In this document: positions 18,645-27,128 of the stretch, in pieces
How the letters are laid out: each line of letters starts with the position of its first letter
Position numbering within the stretch: position 1 is the first letter of the stretch
NCBI RefSeq assembly: GCF_012971745.1
Contig: NZ_CP048834.1
Location: forward strand, 1,364,001-1,428,000
From: Starkeya sp. ORNL1
GTDB lineage: Bacteria; Pseudomonadota; Alphaproteobacteria; Rhizobiales; Xanthobacteraceae
Direction of reading: 5' to 3'
DNA length: 64,000 bases
The notes under the pieces: model-generated
What the model saw: the letters and a program-made list of their open reading frames with translations, nothing else
What the model was told of the DNA's origin: nothing
Databases searched by the model: none
Made by a program: the position numbers and the translations under genes

Positions 18645-19553
18645 ATGATGAATATCGGTCCGATCTTGCGTTCCGTTGTCGGCGTGCGCGCCCATGTTCC
18701 GGATGACGCCTTCACCGCCTCCACCCTCGGCACTCGCCGGGAGGGCAGCGGCGTGGTGATCGGCGACAACGGGCTGGTGCTCACCATCGGCTATCTGATC
18801 ACCGAGGCCGAGGAGATCTGGCTGACCACCCAGGACGGGCGCGTGGTTCCCGCCCATCTGGTCGGCTATGACCAGGCGACCGGATTCGGGGTGGTGCAGG
18901 CGCTCGACCGGCTGGATCTGCGCCCGGTGGAATTCGGCGATGCCGCCGGCGCCGCGATCGGCGAGGCGGTGGTGATCGCCGATGGGCAAGGCCAGACCGT
19001 CCAGGCCAACATCGTGGCCCGGCAGGAATTCGCCGGCTATTGGGAGTATCTGCTGGACGAGGCGATCTTCACCGCCCCCGCCCACCCGTCATGGGGCGGC
19101 GCGGCGCTCCTCGATGCGGACGGCAAGCTGCTCGGCATCGGCTCGCTGCATCTGCAGATGAGCCAGGACGGCGAGGTCTCGGACATCAACATGGTGGTGC
19201 CGATCGACCTGCTGCCGCCGATCCTCGGCGATCTGCTCAGCCGGGGCCGGGTCGACAAGCCGCCGCGCCCCTGGCTCGGCACCTTCTCGGCCGAGAACAA
19301 CGGACGGGTGGTGGTGATGAGCGTGACCGAAGGCGGGCCAGCCGCGCAGGCGGGCGTGCAGCCGGGCGACATCATCTCCGAGGTCAAGGACGCGGAAGTG
19401 GAAGGCCTGGCCGATTTCTACCGCAAGCTCTGGGCGAGCGGGCCCGCCGGTTCGGAGGTTCCCATGAGGATCATCCGCAACGGCCGCGAAAGCTGGCTTC
19501 GGGTCCGCTCGGCCGACCGCGGCGACTTCCTCAAGCGCCCGCAACTGCAGTAG
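18645..19553 (+). CDS. HtrA/DegP-like trypsin-fold protein with PDZ domain, catalytic triad lost
   Basis: A 302-residue protein of the S1C fold followed by a PDZ domain (about 205-290, GGPAAQAGVQPGDIISEV). The three positions that carry the triad in HtrA appear changed. The TNxH motif reads LTIGYLI (Y50 for His), the TDLAV motif reads ATGFGVV (G80 for Asp), and GNSGG reads PSWGG (W150 for Ser). It is therefore probably a pseudoprotease that binds rather than cuts. No convincing signal peptide is seen. It follows the Kelch gene after about 97 bp on the same strand and converges on the Gly-rich gene. Confidence 0.85.
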   Translation: MMNIGPILRSVVGVRAHVPDDAFTASTLGTRREGSGVVIGDNGLVLTIGYLITEAEEIWLTTQDGRVVPAHLVGYDQATGFGVVQALDRLDLRPVEFGDAAGAAIGEAVVIADGQGQTVQANIVARQEFAGYWEYLLDEAIFTAPAHPSWGGAALLDADGKLLGIGSLHLQMSQDGEVSDINMVVPIDLLPPILGDLLSRGRVDKPPRPWLGTFSAENNGRVVVMSVTEGGPAAQAGVQPGDIISEVKDAEVEGLADFYRKLWASGPAGSEVPMRIIRNGRESWLRVRSADRGDFLKRPQLQ

Positions 19554-19630
19554 CCGCGAGCGTTTTCGCGCGCTCAAACCCGGGGCCGCGCCCATATTGC
19601 GCGGTCCGGATTCGAGGCGCCAGTCTGCGA

Positions 19631-20113
19631 TCACCAGCAATTGTACGGGAAGAAGGAATACGGGTAGTCGCAGTAACTATCGTCATAGCTCGCCGACTGG
19701 TGCCGGCGCCCATGGAAGAAATCGCGACCACCAAAATGGTTGCCGCCGAAGCCTCCATGGTCACCGCCGAAGCCTGCCGGGCTACGACCGAAGCCACCGG
19801 CGAACCCTCCATGGGTGCCACCGAAGCCACCGCCAAAGCCGCCATGGCCGCCACCGAAGCCTCCGCCACCAAAGCCTCCCCCGCCAAAGCCACCGCCGCC
19901 GAAGCCGCCTCCGCCGCCATGGCCGCCTCCACCTCCGCCACCACCGCCCCCGCCTCTCACATAGATCAGCGAAGCATCGCCCGGGGTCGACACGGCGTTC
20001 GTCACCTGAACCGAAGACGGCGTGGTGGCCTGAGCCATGGACGGCATCGTCGAGCTGATCGCCAGCACCGCACCGAGAACGGCGGTCGCCAATATTGGCA
20101 TTGCTCGCGTCAT
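19631..20113 (-). CDS. Exported glycine-rich repeat protein
   Basis: A 160-residue protein with a Sec signal peptide ending near SMAQA (about residue 28). Residues about 53-125 are almost entirely Gly with regularly spaced Phe and His, built from GGGGF and GGFGG units. The last 35 residues are Tyr/Phe/Asp-rich and contain two cysteines (DSYCDYPYSFFPYNCW). Such proteins may be flexible surface, envelope or metal-binding proteins; function is not known. The repetitive base sequence explains the long proline-rich frame on the other strand, which is not a gene. Confidence 0.8.
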   Translation of the reverse strand: MTRAMPILATAVLGAVLAISSTMPSMAQATTPSSVQVTNAVSTPGDASLIYVRGGGGGGGGGGGHGGGGGFGGGGFGGGGFGGGGFGGGHGGFGGGFGGTHGGFAGGFGRSPAGFGGDHGGFGGNHFGGRDFFHGRRHQSASYDDSYCDYPYSFFPYNCW

Positions 20114-20296
20114 GATACTCTCCTTTACCTCTAAGCCTTCAGAACGTTTGAAAGCTCACCGGATATGGGTGGGGCAAGGCGAGTTCATTATTATACATAC
20201 GGATATATCATATATATTATTAGCCTGCTTCGATCAGACGATCGTGCGTGGACATCATCGCGAGCGACGAAGCCGGCCGTGCAATAAAGGCCTTCA
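20114..20296. promoter_or_regulatory. AT-rich intergenic region upstream of the Gly-rich gene
   Basis: This region lies between the start of the Gly-rich gene and the end of the bicupin gene. Positions about 20188-20222 are almost pure A/T with alternating TA steps (ATATATCATATATATTATT), unlike the rest of the window. This is the likely promoter of the Gly-rich gene read leftwards. No clear operator or terminator hairpin was found. Confidence 0.4.
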
Positions 20297-21322
20297 TCAG
20301 CCGGTCTGCTCGCCGTCCCAATATCCCCGCGCGCCGGACATGTCGAAAACGGTGTCCACGGCATAGACCCCAATCTTGTTGGAGTCCGGATAGACGCAGA
20401 CGTCGCTGGCGATGCGCTGGCCGATCATTAGGTAGCTGCACGGGCCCGAGCCGCTGTTCATGAAGGAATGGCCGACCTCACGGCCAGCGGGGAAGCAGGC
20501 ATAGTCGCCCGGTCTCAATTCGTAGCGCTCATCGCCGAGCAGCAGCGTCACCTGCCCTTCCAGGATCAGCGCGTGCTCCTCCTCCAGCATGTGATAGTGC
20601 AAGGGGCACAGGCGCCGGCCGGGCGCCGGCGCTTCGATCAGCACGCCGACGCGATAGTCGGTGCTGCCGATGGCCGCATAGGTGAGATGCCTGGCGCTGC
20701 CGCCGAACCGCGTGCCCTCGCTCGCCTCTTCCAGTTTCACCTCATGGGAGGAGATCGGCGGGCGCGGCTTCGTCGCCATCGGGGGCACGAGCCGCACGGC
20801 ATCGGACGGCGGGATCGCACCCGCGGGAAGACCGGTGTCTTCCCCATCCCAATAGCCGCGCGTCGCCGCGAGGTCGAAGATGGCGCGCGGGCCCAAAGCA
20901 CGCACCAGCACTTTCCCGGAGTCGGTATAGACCACCACCTCGTTCGGATTGCGCTCGCCCACGATCACATAGCGGCAGGTCGCGTCGCCATTGTTGATGA
21001 GGCAATGTCCGGCCGGCTGCCCGGCGGGAAAACAGACATAGTCGCCGGCCTTCATCTCATAGCTGTCGGCACCGATGCGCACGGTGAGCGCGCCTTCCAG
21101 GACATAGACATGCTCCTCCTCGAAGACGTGGTAGTGCGCCGGCGCGCTCTGCTTGCCCGGCGCCAGTTCCTCGATGGCGACGCCGACGCGATAATCCTCG
21201 CCGACCGCGGCGCGGGTCAGATGGCGGTAGCGCACGCCGAAGCGCGGCACCTCGGACCATTCCTGCCAAGCGACATCGCGCGACGAGATCGGCATTGACG
21301 GTACAAGTGTCCCTGTCGACAT
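20297..21322 (-). CDS. Bicupin protein
   Basis: A 341-residue protein made of two similar cupin halves, an internal duplication. Each half contains a metal-binding type motif: HYHVFEEEHVYVLEG in the first and HYHMLEEEHALILEG in the second, followed by GDYVCFPAG/GDYACFPAG and a late FDLAATRGYWDGE/FDMSGARGYWDGE stretch. The conserved histidines and glutamate argue that both metal sites are intact. No signal peptide. It is read divergently from the metallophosphoesterase gene. Bicupins include dioxygenases, decarboxylases and ligand-binding proteins, and the sequence does not choose among them. Confidence 0.87.
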   Translation of the reverse strand: MSTGTLVPSMPISSRDVAWQEWSEVPRFGVRYRHLTRAAVGEDYRVGVAIEELAPGKQSAPAHYHVFEEEHVYVLEGALTVRIGADSYEMKAGDYVCFPAGQPAGHCLINNGDATCRYVIVGERNPNEVVVYTDSGKVLVRALGPRAIFDLAATRGYWDGEDTGLPAGAIPPSDAVRLVPPMATKPRPPISSHEVKLEEASEGTRFGGSARHLTYAAIGSTDYRVGVLIEAPAPGRRLCPLHYHMLEEEHALILEGQVTLLLGDERYELRPGDYACFPAGREVGHSFMNSGSGPCSYLMIGQRIASDVCVYPDSNKIGVYAVDTVFDMSGARGYWDGEQTG

Positions 21323-21463
21323 GTGTCGGCAACCCCGTGCGATCCGGCGCCAGATAACGTTAGGGCAGATATTGGGCGCGAGATGGCCGGCGGCAACATC
21401 GATCGGCAGGTTGGTAGCCGGTCCGTTGCGTATAATGATGCCGCCGTCCGGGAAGCCTCCACC

Positions 21464-22843
21464 ATGAACGCTCGCGCCGTCTTGTTCGCCCTAGCCCTGG
21501 TGCTGGCCGCGCCCGCGGCGCAGGCCGACACAGGCACTTTCGTGCACGTCTCCGACATCCACTTCAATCCGTTCGACCCGCCATTGCGCGCCCGCGCGCT
21601 GGCCGGCATGCCGATCGAGGATTGGCCGGCCTTCTTCGCCGCCGACCCGGACCAGACGCTGGCGACGTGGGGCGAGGACACCAACCACGCGCTGCTCGCC
21701 ACCTCGCTCGATGCGCTTGCCAAGGCTTCAGCCGACGCCGACTTCGTGCTGGTCACCGGCGACCTTATCGCCCACCGTTTCGAGGACAATGTCGAGGACG
21801 TGCTGGGCTTCCCGCAGGGCTCCCCGGCCAATGCCGCCTTCGCGGTGCGAACCACGCTGTTCGTGGCGGAGCGCCTGCGCGCGGCCGCGCCCGGCAAGCC
21901 GGTGTTCGTCTCGCTGGGCAATAATGATTCAAGCTGCGGCGACTACCGGATCGATCCCGGCGGCACCTATCTCGCCGCCACCCGCGAGGCGGTGCGCGAT
22001 CTGGTCGGCCCCGGCCGCGTCGCCGCGGATTTCGACGAGACCTATCTCGCCGGCGGCTATTATGCCGCCCAGCACCCAACGCTGCCCGACACCACCATCA
22101 TCGTGCTCGACGATGTGCTGTGGTCGATCTGGTATCGCAATGGCTGCAGCACCACCGGCCTCGATGGCGCCAACGCCATGATGGTCTGGCTGGAGAAGCA
22201 ACTGGCGCAGGCGAAGGCCGCTGGCCGCAAGGTCTGGCTCGCCCACCATATCCCGGTGGGTTTCGACGCCTATGCCACCACCCATTCCCGCAAGGCGACC
22301 TGCAAGGAGCGCATCGTGCCGATGCTGGCCGAGCCGTTCGCCTCACAATTCGTGGCGTTGCTCGTCCGGTATGGCGGCACGGTCACCGCGAGCTTCAGCG
22401 GCCACATCCACCATGACGATTACCGGCTGCTGCGCGACGCCGATGGCGCGGTCGCCGGCGTGGAGAAGATCGCGCCGGCGATCAGTCCGGTCTTCGGGCA
22501 GAATCCGGGCTTCCACATTTTCAGCTATGACCGCACGACCGGCGCGCTCGCCGATTTCTCGACGCGCTATCTCGCCAATCTCGGCACGGCGCTGAACCCC
22601 TTCGCGGCCGAATGGAGGGAAGAGTACATCTTCTCCAAGGCCTATGACGTGAGCGGCTACTCGCCGGCCGGCGTCGAGACCGCATGGCGGACGTTCGAGG
22701 CGGAGGGGGTAGCCGACGACACCTTCCGACGCCTCTATAATGTCGAGAAGGGCGAACTGCCCGCAGAGGGCCTCCCGGCCTATGTCTGCGCCATCGGCCA
22801 TGTCGACCCTGCCGGCTTCACCGCCTGCTATTGCGGGCAGTAG
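21464..22843 (+). CDS. Secreted metallophosphoesterase, acid sphingomyelinase-like
   Basis: A 459-residue exported calcineurin-like phosphoesterase. ATG 21464 gives a clear Sec signal peptide (MNARAVLFALALVLAAPAAQA). The di-metal site motifs are in order: HVSDIHFNPF, VTGDLIAHR, SLGNNDSSCGD, LAHHIPVG and SGHIHHDDYR. An in-frame ATG at 21323 would add 47 residues without a signal sequence and is less likely. Architecture and the paired cysteines resemble acid sphingomyelinase-type phosphodiesterases, which release head groups from phospholipids or other phosphoesters. Expected location is periplasmic or extracellular. It appears to be a single-gene unit. Confidence 0.9.
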   Translation: MNARAVLFALALVLAAPAAQADTGTFVHVSDIHFNPFDPPLRARALAGMPIEDWPAFFAADPDQTLATWGEDTNHALLATSLDALAKASADADFVLVTGDLIAHRFEDNVEDVLGFPQGSPANAAFAVRTTLFVAERLRAAAPGKPVFVSLGNNDSSCGDYRIDPGGTYLAATREAVRDLVGPGRVAADFDETYLAGGYYAAQHPTLPDTTIIVLDDVLWSIWYRNGCSTTGLDGANAMMVWLEKQLAQAKAAGRKVWLAHHIPVGFDAYATTHSRKATCKERIVPMLAEPFASQFVALLVRYGGTVTASFSGHIHHDDYRLLRDADGAVAGVEKIAPAISPVFGQNPGFHIFSYDRTTGALADFSTRYLANLGTALNPFAAEWREEYIFSKAYDVSGYSPAGVETAWRTFEAEGVADDTFRRLYNVEKGELPAEGLPAYVCAIGHVDPAGFTACYCGQ

Positions 22844-22873
22844 GCGCGCGTCCCGCGCACGACACACACCTGA

Positions 22874-23083
22874 TTGCATGCGAAACTGCAACACAACGCA
22901 ACACTCAATCGCATACACTATTTGCATGCGATTTGATCAACGCGCTGTCATATTACGCACCTGGACTCCATTTGAAATGGAGCACTTGAATCGCAATTCA
23001 TTGATTTTGCGATGAACTTTGTCCAACAGCGAGTTGGCACACTCTCTGCATAGTGATTTGTGCATGCACTAACTGCATGCGAT
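22874..23083. promoter_or_regulatory. Repeated TGCATGC operator-like sites upstream of the ABC operon
   Basis: Four TGCATGC cores lie within about 210 bp ahead of the polyamine-type ABC operon. TTGCATGCGA occurs at 22874-22883 and 22922-22931, GTGCATGCAC (perfect palindrome) at 23060-23069, and CTGCATGCGAT at 23073-23083. In addition AATCGCAT (22907-22914) and ATGCGATT (22926-22933) form a perfect inverted repeat. FadR/FCD-type GntR regulators bind short palindromes of this kind, and such a regulator is encoded near the end of the operon (27641-28420). Auto- and operon control by it is therefore a reasonable inference. Confidence 0.6.
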
Positions 23084-23110
23084 CAACAAATCCAGAGCAG
23101 GGTCAGTCCA

Positions 23111-24244
23111 ATGTCCAATCCATTCCAGCTACACGGCGATATCAGTCGTCGCTCCTTCCTGAAGGCCGGCGTCGCCGCCGGTGCGCTCGCCGCGACCTCC
23201 CGCTGGTCGCCGGCCGCCGCCGATGATCCCAAGGTGCTCAATTATCTGTCCTGGCCGGGCAATGCCGATCCCTATCTCGTCGAGCAGTTCGAGAAGGAGA
23301 ACGGCGTCAAGATCCGCATCAAGGAATATGTCGGCGGCGACCAGATGCTCGCCGTCATCAACCAGTCGCCGCCCGGCTCGTTCGACGTCGTGCTGGCCGA
23401 CGCCGAATATATGCACCTGCTGCACGAGGCCGACTTCGTCGAGGAGCTTGATCCCGCCGACTATCCGCTGAAGGACTACTGGCCGGAATTCCAGAAATTC
23501 CCGCTGCACTGGTTCGACGGCAAGCTCTACGGCGTGATGACCGATTTCGGCTATCTTGGCCTGTCCTACAACACCAGGGAATTCACGCCGAAGGAGGTCG
23601 CCTCCTATGCCGCCATGTGGTCGGAAAAGGCCAAGGGCAAGGTCGGCTTCTTCGACTGGTATTTGCCCTCCATGGGCTCGGTGAGCCTGTCGAACGGCAA
23701 TCGTCCGCCGTTCGATATCGACGCCGCCAAGTTCGACGCCATGAAGGAGAAGCTGTTCTCGCTGAAGCCGCAGGCCTCGGGCTTCTACACCATCGCCGAC
23801 ATCTTCTCCTCGCTCACCAATGGCCGCGCCCAATTGGTGCCCGGCATCGGCGAGTGGATCACGCTCGGCCTGCGCATGAACGGCGTGCCGGTCGACACCA
23901 TCATCCCGGAGGAAGGCGGCCTGCAATGGACCGAGTCGCTCTCCATCGTGAAGGGAACGCCGAAGCAGGACCTCGCCCGCAAGTTCATCCAGTACACCAC
24001 CTCGCCCGAGGGCCAGGTGAAGATGGCCACCAAGGTCGACAACAAGAAGAGCATCCCCTCCATCGCCGGCTGGAAGCTGCTCAACCAGACCATGCCGAAG
24101 GAGGCCGAGATCCTGCGCATGACGCTGACCGGGCCGAACGTCATGGACGAGTACAAGGCCAAGAAGATCCAGTTCCGCCAGCTGCCGAAGCAGCAGGAGA
24201 TCGGCGACTGGAACGACGCCTGGAGCGAGTTCAAGAGCCTCTGA
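23111..24244 (+). CDS. PotD/PotF-family ABC transporter substrate-binding protein (Tat signal)
   Basis: Periplasmic binding protein of 377 residues, start ATG 23111. The N-terminus has a twin-arginine signal, SRRSFLKAGVAAGALAATS, so it is probably exported folded. The mature part follows the spermidine/putrescine-binding fold: KVLNYLSWPGNADPYLVEQF, DVVLADAEYMHLLHEADFVEEL and the family segment GKLYGVMTDFGYLGLSYNT. Acidic residues typical of polyamine sites cannot be confirmed by eye, so a different cationic or N-heterocyclic ligand is possible. It leads an operon with two permeases, an ATPase, a deaminase and a GntR regulator. Confidence 0.92.
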   Translation: MSNPFQLHGDISRRSFLKAGVAAGALAATSRWSPAAADDPKVLNYLSWPGNADPYLVEQFEKENGVKIRIKEYVGGDQMLAVINQSPPGSFDVVLADAEYMHLLHEADFVEELDPADYPLKDYWPEFQKFPLHWFDGKLYGVMTDFGYLGLSYNTREFTPKEVASYAAMWSEKAKGKVGFFDWYLPSMGSVSLSNGNRPPFDIDAAKFDAMKEKLFSLKPQASGFYTIADIFSSLTNGRAQLVPGIGEWITLGLRMNGVPVDTIIPEEGGLQWTESLSIVKGTPKQDLARKFIQYTTSPEGQVKMATKVDNKKSIPSIAGWKLLNQTMPKEAEILRMTLTGPNVMDEYKAKKIQFRQLPKQQEIGDWNDAWSEFKSL

Positions 24245-24252
24245 GAGCAACC

Positions 24253-25197
24253 ATGAGCAGGGGAGCTGCCGCCATGGCTGTCTCAACGAATGCGCGTGCC
24301 ATCGCTGCCCCGCGATGGTCCTTCCCGGGGGCGGCCCGCACGTCGGGCGCGCCGGCGGTGATGCCGGCAATGCTCGGCGTGCCCGTCGTCGGGTGGCAGG
24401 CCGTGTTCTTCGCGGCCCCCCTGCTCTTCCTCGTCATCGTCACCTTCTGGCAGGTCAAGTCGTTCCGGCTGGAGCCGGCCTTCGTGCTCGACAACTGGTC
24501 GCGCATCCTGTTCTCGGCCACCTTCCAGCGTGCGCTCGGACACACCTTCATCGTCGCCACGATGACGACGGTGCTGGCGGTGCTCATTGCCTTCCCGGCG
24601 GCCTACACCATCGCGTTCCGGCTGCCGGCGCGGCTGCGCGATCTCACCGTCGCCTTCCTCATCGTGCCGATCTTCTCCAGCTACATGCTGCGCATCTATG
24701 CCTGGCAGATCGTGCTGAGCCCGGAGGGCATGACCAACAGCGCGCTCGCCTGGCTCGGCATCGGCGCATTGCCGCTGCTGGGCGGCGCCTTCTCGCTCCA
24801 GGTCGGCCTGCTGACGCTGACACTGCCCATCGCGGTACTGATCCTGGTGTTCGCGCTGTCGGGCATCGACAACACGCTGATCGAGGCCGCGGAGAATCTC
24901 GGCTGCCGCCGCAGCCGGGTGATCGCCCACATCATCGTGCCTGCGGTGCGCCCGGCCATCACGCTGGCCGCGACCACCAGCTTCCTGCTGGCGTTCGGCG
25001 ACTATATCAGCCCGCTCTTCATGACCGGCAGCAAGCCGCCGACGCTCTCCATCCTCATCGTCGACACGGTGAAGTCCGGCTCGCAATGGCCGCGCGCTTC
25101 GGTCATCGGCGTCGCCATGCTGGTCGTGCTTGCTCTCGTGGTCGGCCTCGGCCAGTTCCTGGCGCGCGGACGCACCGCCAAGGCGGGAGCACACTGA
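24253..25197 (+). CDS. PotB-type ABC transporter permease
   Basis: Integral membrane subunit of 314 residues with about six hydrophobic segments. It shows the permease EAA region (IEAAENLGCRRSRVIAHIIV) and the PotB-like segment FGDYISPLFMTGSKPPTLS near the C-terminus. ATG 24253 starts 8 bp after the binding-protein gene; ATG 24274 is an alternative. It overlaps the next permease by one base (TGATG). Together they form the channel of the importer. Confidence 0.92.
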   Translation: MSRGAAAMAVSTNARAIAAPRWSFPGAARTSGAPAVMPAMLGVPVVGWQAVFFAAPLLFLVIVTFWQVKSFRLEPAFVLDNWSRILFSATFQRALGHTFIVATMTTVLAVLIAFPAAYTIAFRLPARLRDLTVAFLIVPIFSSYMLRIYAWQIVLSPEGMTNSALAWLGIGALPLLGGAFSLQVGLLTLTLPIAVLILVFALSGIDNTLIEAAENLGCRRSRVIAHIIVPAVRPAITLAATTSFLLAFGDYISPLFMTGSKPPTLSILIVDTVKSGSQWPRASVIGVAMLVVLALVVGLGQFLARGRTAKAGAH

Positions 25198-26009
25198 TGG
25201 ACCGCATGCTCCTCACCCGCGTCTCGCGGCTCACCCAATATGCCTTCCTGGCCGCGCTGTTCGTGTTCATCGCGATGCCCATGCTGGTCATCGTGGTGTT
25301 CTCGTTCGACGCCAACCGCTTCCCCACCATTCCCTGGGGCGGCTTCAGCCTGCAATGGCACAGGGCGATCCTCGCCGATCCGATGATCCGCGACGCCTTC
25401 GTCAACAGCGTGCTGGTCGGCTGCGGCACCGCGGCGTTGTCCACCGTGCTCGGCTTCGCCGCCGCCTATGTCGATTTCCGCTACCGCTTCCGCTTCAAGC
25501 TCGGCTTCGTGCTGCTGGTGGCGATCCCGCCGGCAGTGCCGGCGACGATCCTCGGCATGGCGATGCTGGCCTTCCTGTCGCGCATCGGCCTGTTCGGGCG
25601 GCTGGAGACCATCATGGCCTGCCATGTCGCGATCGCGACCTCGTTCTCGATGGCGATCATCCGGTTGCGGATGAACGATCTGAGCCGGGATCTTGAGCCC
25701 GCAGCCTGGAACCTCGGTGCCTCGCCATCCGCGGCGCTGCTCCATGTCGTCATCCCGTTCTGCAAGCCGGCGCTGATCGCCTCCTTCTTCCTTTCGGCCG
25801 CGGTCTCGTTCGACGAGTTCCTCATCGCCTGGTTCGTCGGCGGCGTGCATGAGACGCTGCCGGTGCGCATCCTCAATCTGCTGCAGGGCCAGGTGAACCC
25901 GAAGATCAACGCCATCGGCACCGTGGTGCTGGTGATCAGCGTGGTGCTCGTCCTCATCGCCCAGCGTTTCACCGGTGTCCGCGTCGGGCGCCGCAGTTCC
26001 CAATCCTGA
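25197..26009 (+). CDS. PotC-type ABC transporter permease
   Basis: Second channel subunit, 270 residues, six predicted membrane segments. The coupling-helix region reads LEPAAWNLGASPSAALLHVV, and the late segment AAVSFDEFLIAWFVGGVHETLP is typical of PotC proteins. Its start codon overlaps the stop of the first permease, which points to coupled translation of a heterodimeric channel. Confidence 0.92.
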   Translation: MDRMLLTRVSRLTQYAFLAALFVFIAMPMLVIVVFSFDANRFPTIPWGGFSLQWHRAILADPMIRDAFVNSVLVGCGTAALSTVLGFAAAYVDFRYRFRFKLGFVLLVAIPPAVPATILGMAMLAFLSRIGLFGRLETIMACHVAIATSFSMAIIRLRMNDLSRDLEPAAWNLGASPSAALLHVVIPFCKPALIASFFLSAAVSFDEFLIAWFVGGVHETLPVRILNLLQGQVNPKINAIGTVVLVISVVLVLIAQRFTGVRVGRRSSQS

Positions 26010-26022
26010 GCCGGAGAGCCCG

Positions 26023-27111
26023 ATGGCATCCCCCTTCCTCGCGCTCGAAGCGCTCGACAAGCAGTACCCGGACCATCACGCGGTCCGCAGCATCGATCTC
26101 GATATCGCCGCCGGCGAATTCGTCGCCATCATGGGTCCGTCCGGCTGCGGCAAGTCGACGACACTTCGGCTGATCGCCGGGCTGGACCAGCCGAGCGGCG
26201 GCGACATCCGGATTGGCGGCGTCAGCATGCGCGACGTACCGGCGTTCCAGCGCAACACGCCGATGGTCTGGCAGAGCCTGGCGCTGTTCCCCTTCATGAC
26301 GGTGGCGGAGAATGTCGCCTTCCCGCTGCGCATGCAGAAGGTCGGCGCCAATGAGCGGCGCAGGCGCGCGCTCGACTGGCTGGACAAGCTCGGCCTCGCC
26401 GGCATGGCGGATCGGCACGTCTCCCAGCTCTCCGGCGGCCAGCGCCAGCGCGTCGCCATCGCCCGCGCGCTGGTCACCGAGCCGGCGGTGCTGCTGCTCG
26501 ACGAGCCGCTCTCGGCGCTCGACGCGCATTTGCGAGTGCGCATGCAGACCGAGCTCGCCCGGCTGCACAAGCAGCTCGGCATCACCTTCGTCTATGTCAC
26601 TCACGCGCAGTCGGAGGCCTTCGCGCTGGCCGACCGCATCGTCATCATGAGCGAGGGCCGCATCCAGCAGGTCGGCCGTCCGCAGGACGTCTATCGCGCA
26701 CCCGCCAACGCCTTCGTCGCCGAGTTCATGGGCATGAACAACCTGATCCGCGGTGATGTGCGCGGCGTTCAAGGCGGCTTGCTCGACATCGACAGCCGGC
26801 TGGGCAGCTTCAAGGTGCCGATGGTCGATGGCCGCAGCGCTGTCGGCAAGGCGAGCTTCGTGGTCGCCGCCGACCGCATCACGCTCAGCGCCGCGAACGA
26901 CGACGGCCCGGCAGGCGGCATTGCCGGCACGGTGCTCGGCCTGGAGTTCGTCGGCTCGGTGCAGACGGTATTCGTGGAGGTGGCCGACGGCATCGAATTC
27001 CGCGTGCAGAAGCAGCAGCACGAGATCGAGGCGCTCGACCTCGTTCCCGGCCGCAAGGTGAATCTGAGTTGGGACCCGCGGCACGCCTGGCTGCTGCCGC
27101 AGGCCGCCTGA
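26023..27111 (+). CDS. PotA/FbpC-type ABC transporter ATP-binding protein
   Basis: ATPase of 362 residues. It shows Walker A GPSGCGKST, Q-loop VWQSLALFPF, signature LSGGQRQR, Walker B VLLLDEP with the D-loop SALD, and the switch histidine in VTHAQ. A C-terminal TOBE region follows (about residues 270-355). ATG 26023 follows an AGCCGGAGAG ribosome binding site. It completes the importer with the two permeases and the Tat-exported binding protein. Confidence 0.93.
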   Translation: MASPFLALEALDKQYPDHHAVRSIDLDIAAGEFVAIMGPSGCGKSTTLRLIAGLDQPSGGDIRIGGVSMRDVPAFQRNTPMVWQSLALFPFMTVAENVAFPLRMQKVGANERRRRALDWLDKLGLAGMADRHVSQLSGGQRQRVAIARALVTEPAVLLLDEPLSALDAHLRVRMQTELARLHKQLGITFVYVTHAQSEAFALADRIVIMSEGRIQQVGRPQDVYRAPANAFVAEFMGMNNLIRGDVRGVQGGLLDIDSRLGSFKVPMVDGRSAVGKASFVVAADRITLSAANDDGPAGGIAGTVLGLEFVGSVQTVFVEVADGIEFRVQKQQHEIEALDLVPGRKVNLSWDPRHAWLLPQAA

Positions 27112-27128
27112 ATTTCAAGGAGGAAAGC

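Noticed and set aside
19740..19964. Direct repeats resembling a CRISPR-like or satellite array
   Set aside because: The periodicity is the codon pattern of the Gly-rich protein; there are no spacers or cas genes.
19631..20113. Gly-rich exported protein as the substrate of the YcaO/TfuA enzymes
   Set aside because: YcaO/TfuA chemistry can act at glycine, and the idea is tempting, but the protein has a Sec signal peptide, is on the opposite strand, and lies 3 kb beyond two unrelated genes. The evidence is too weak to call it a precursor.
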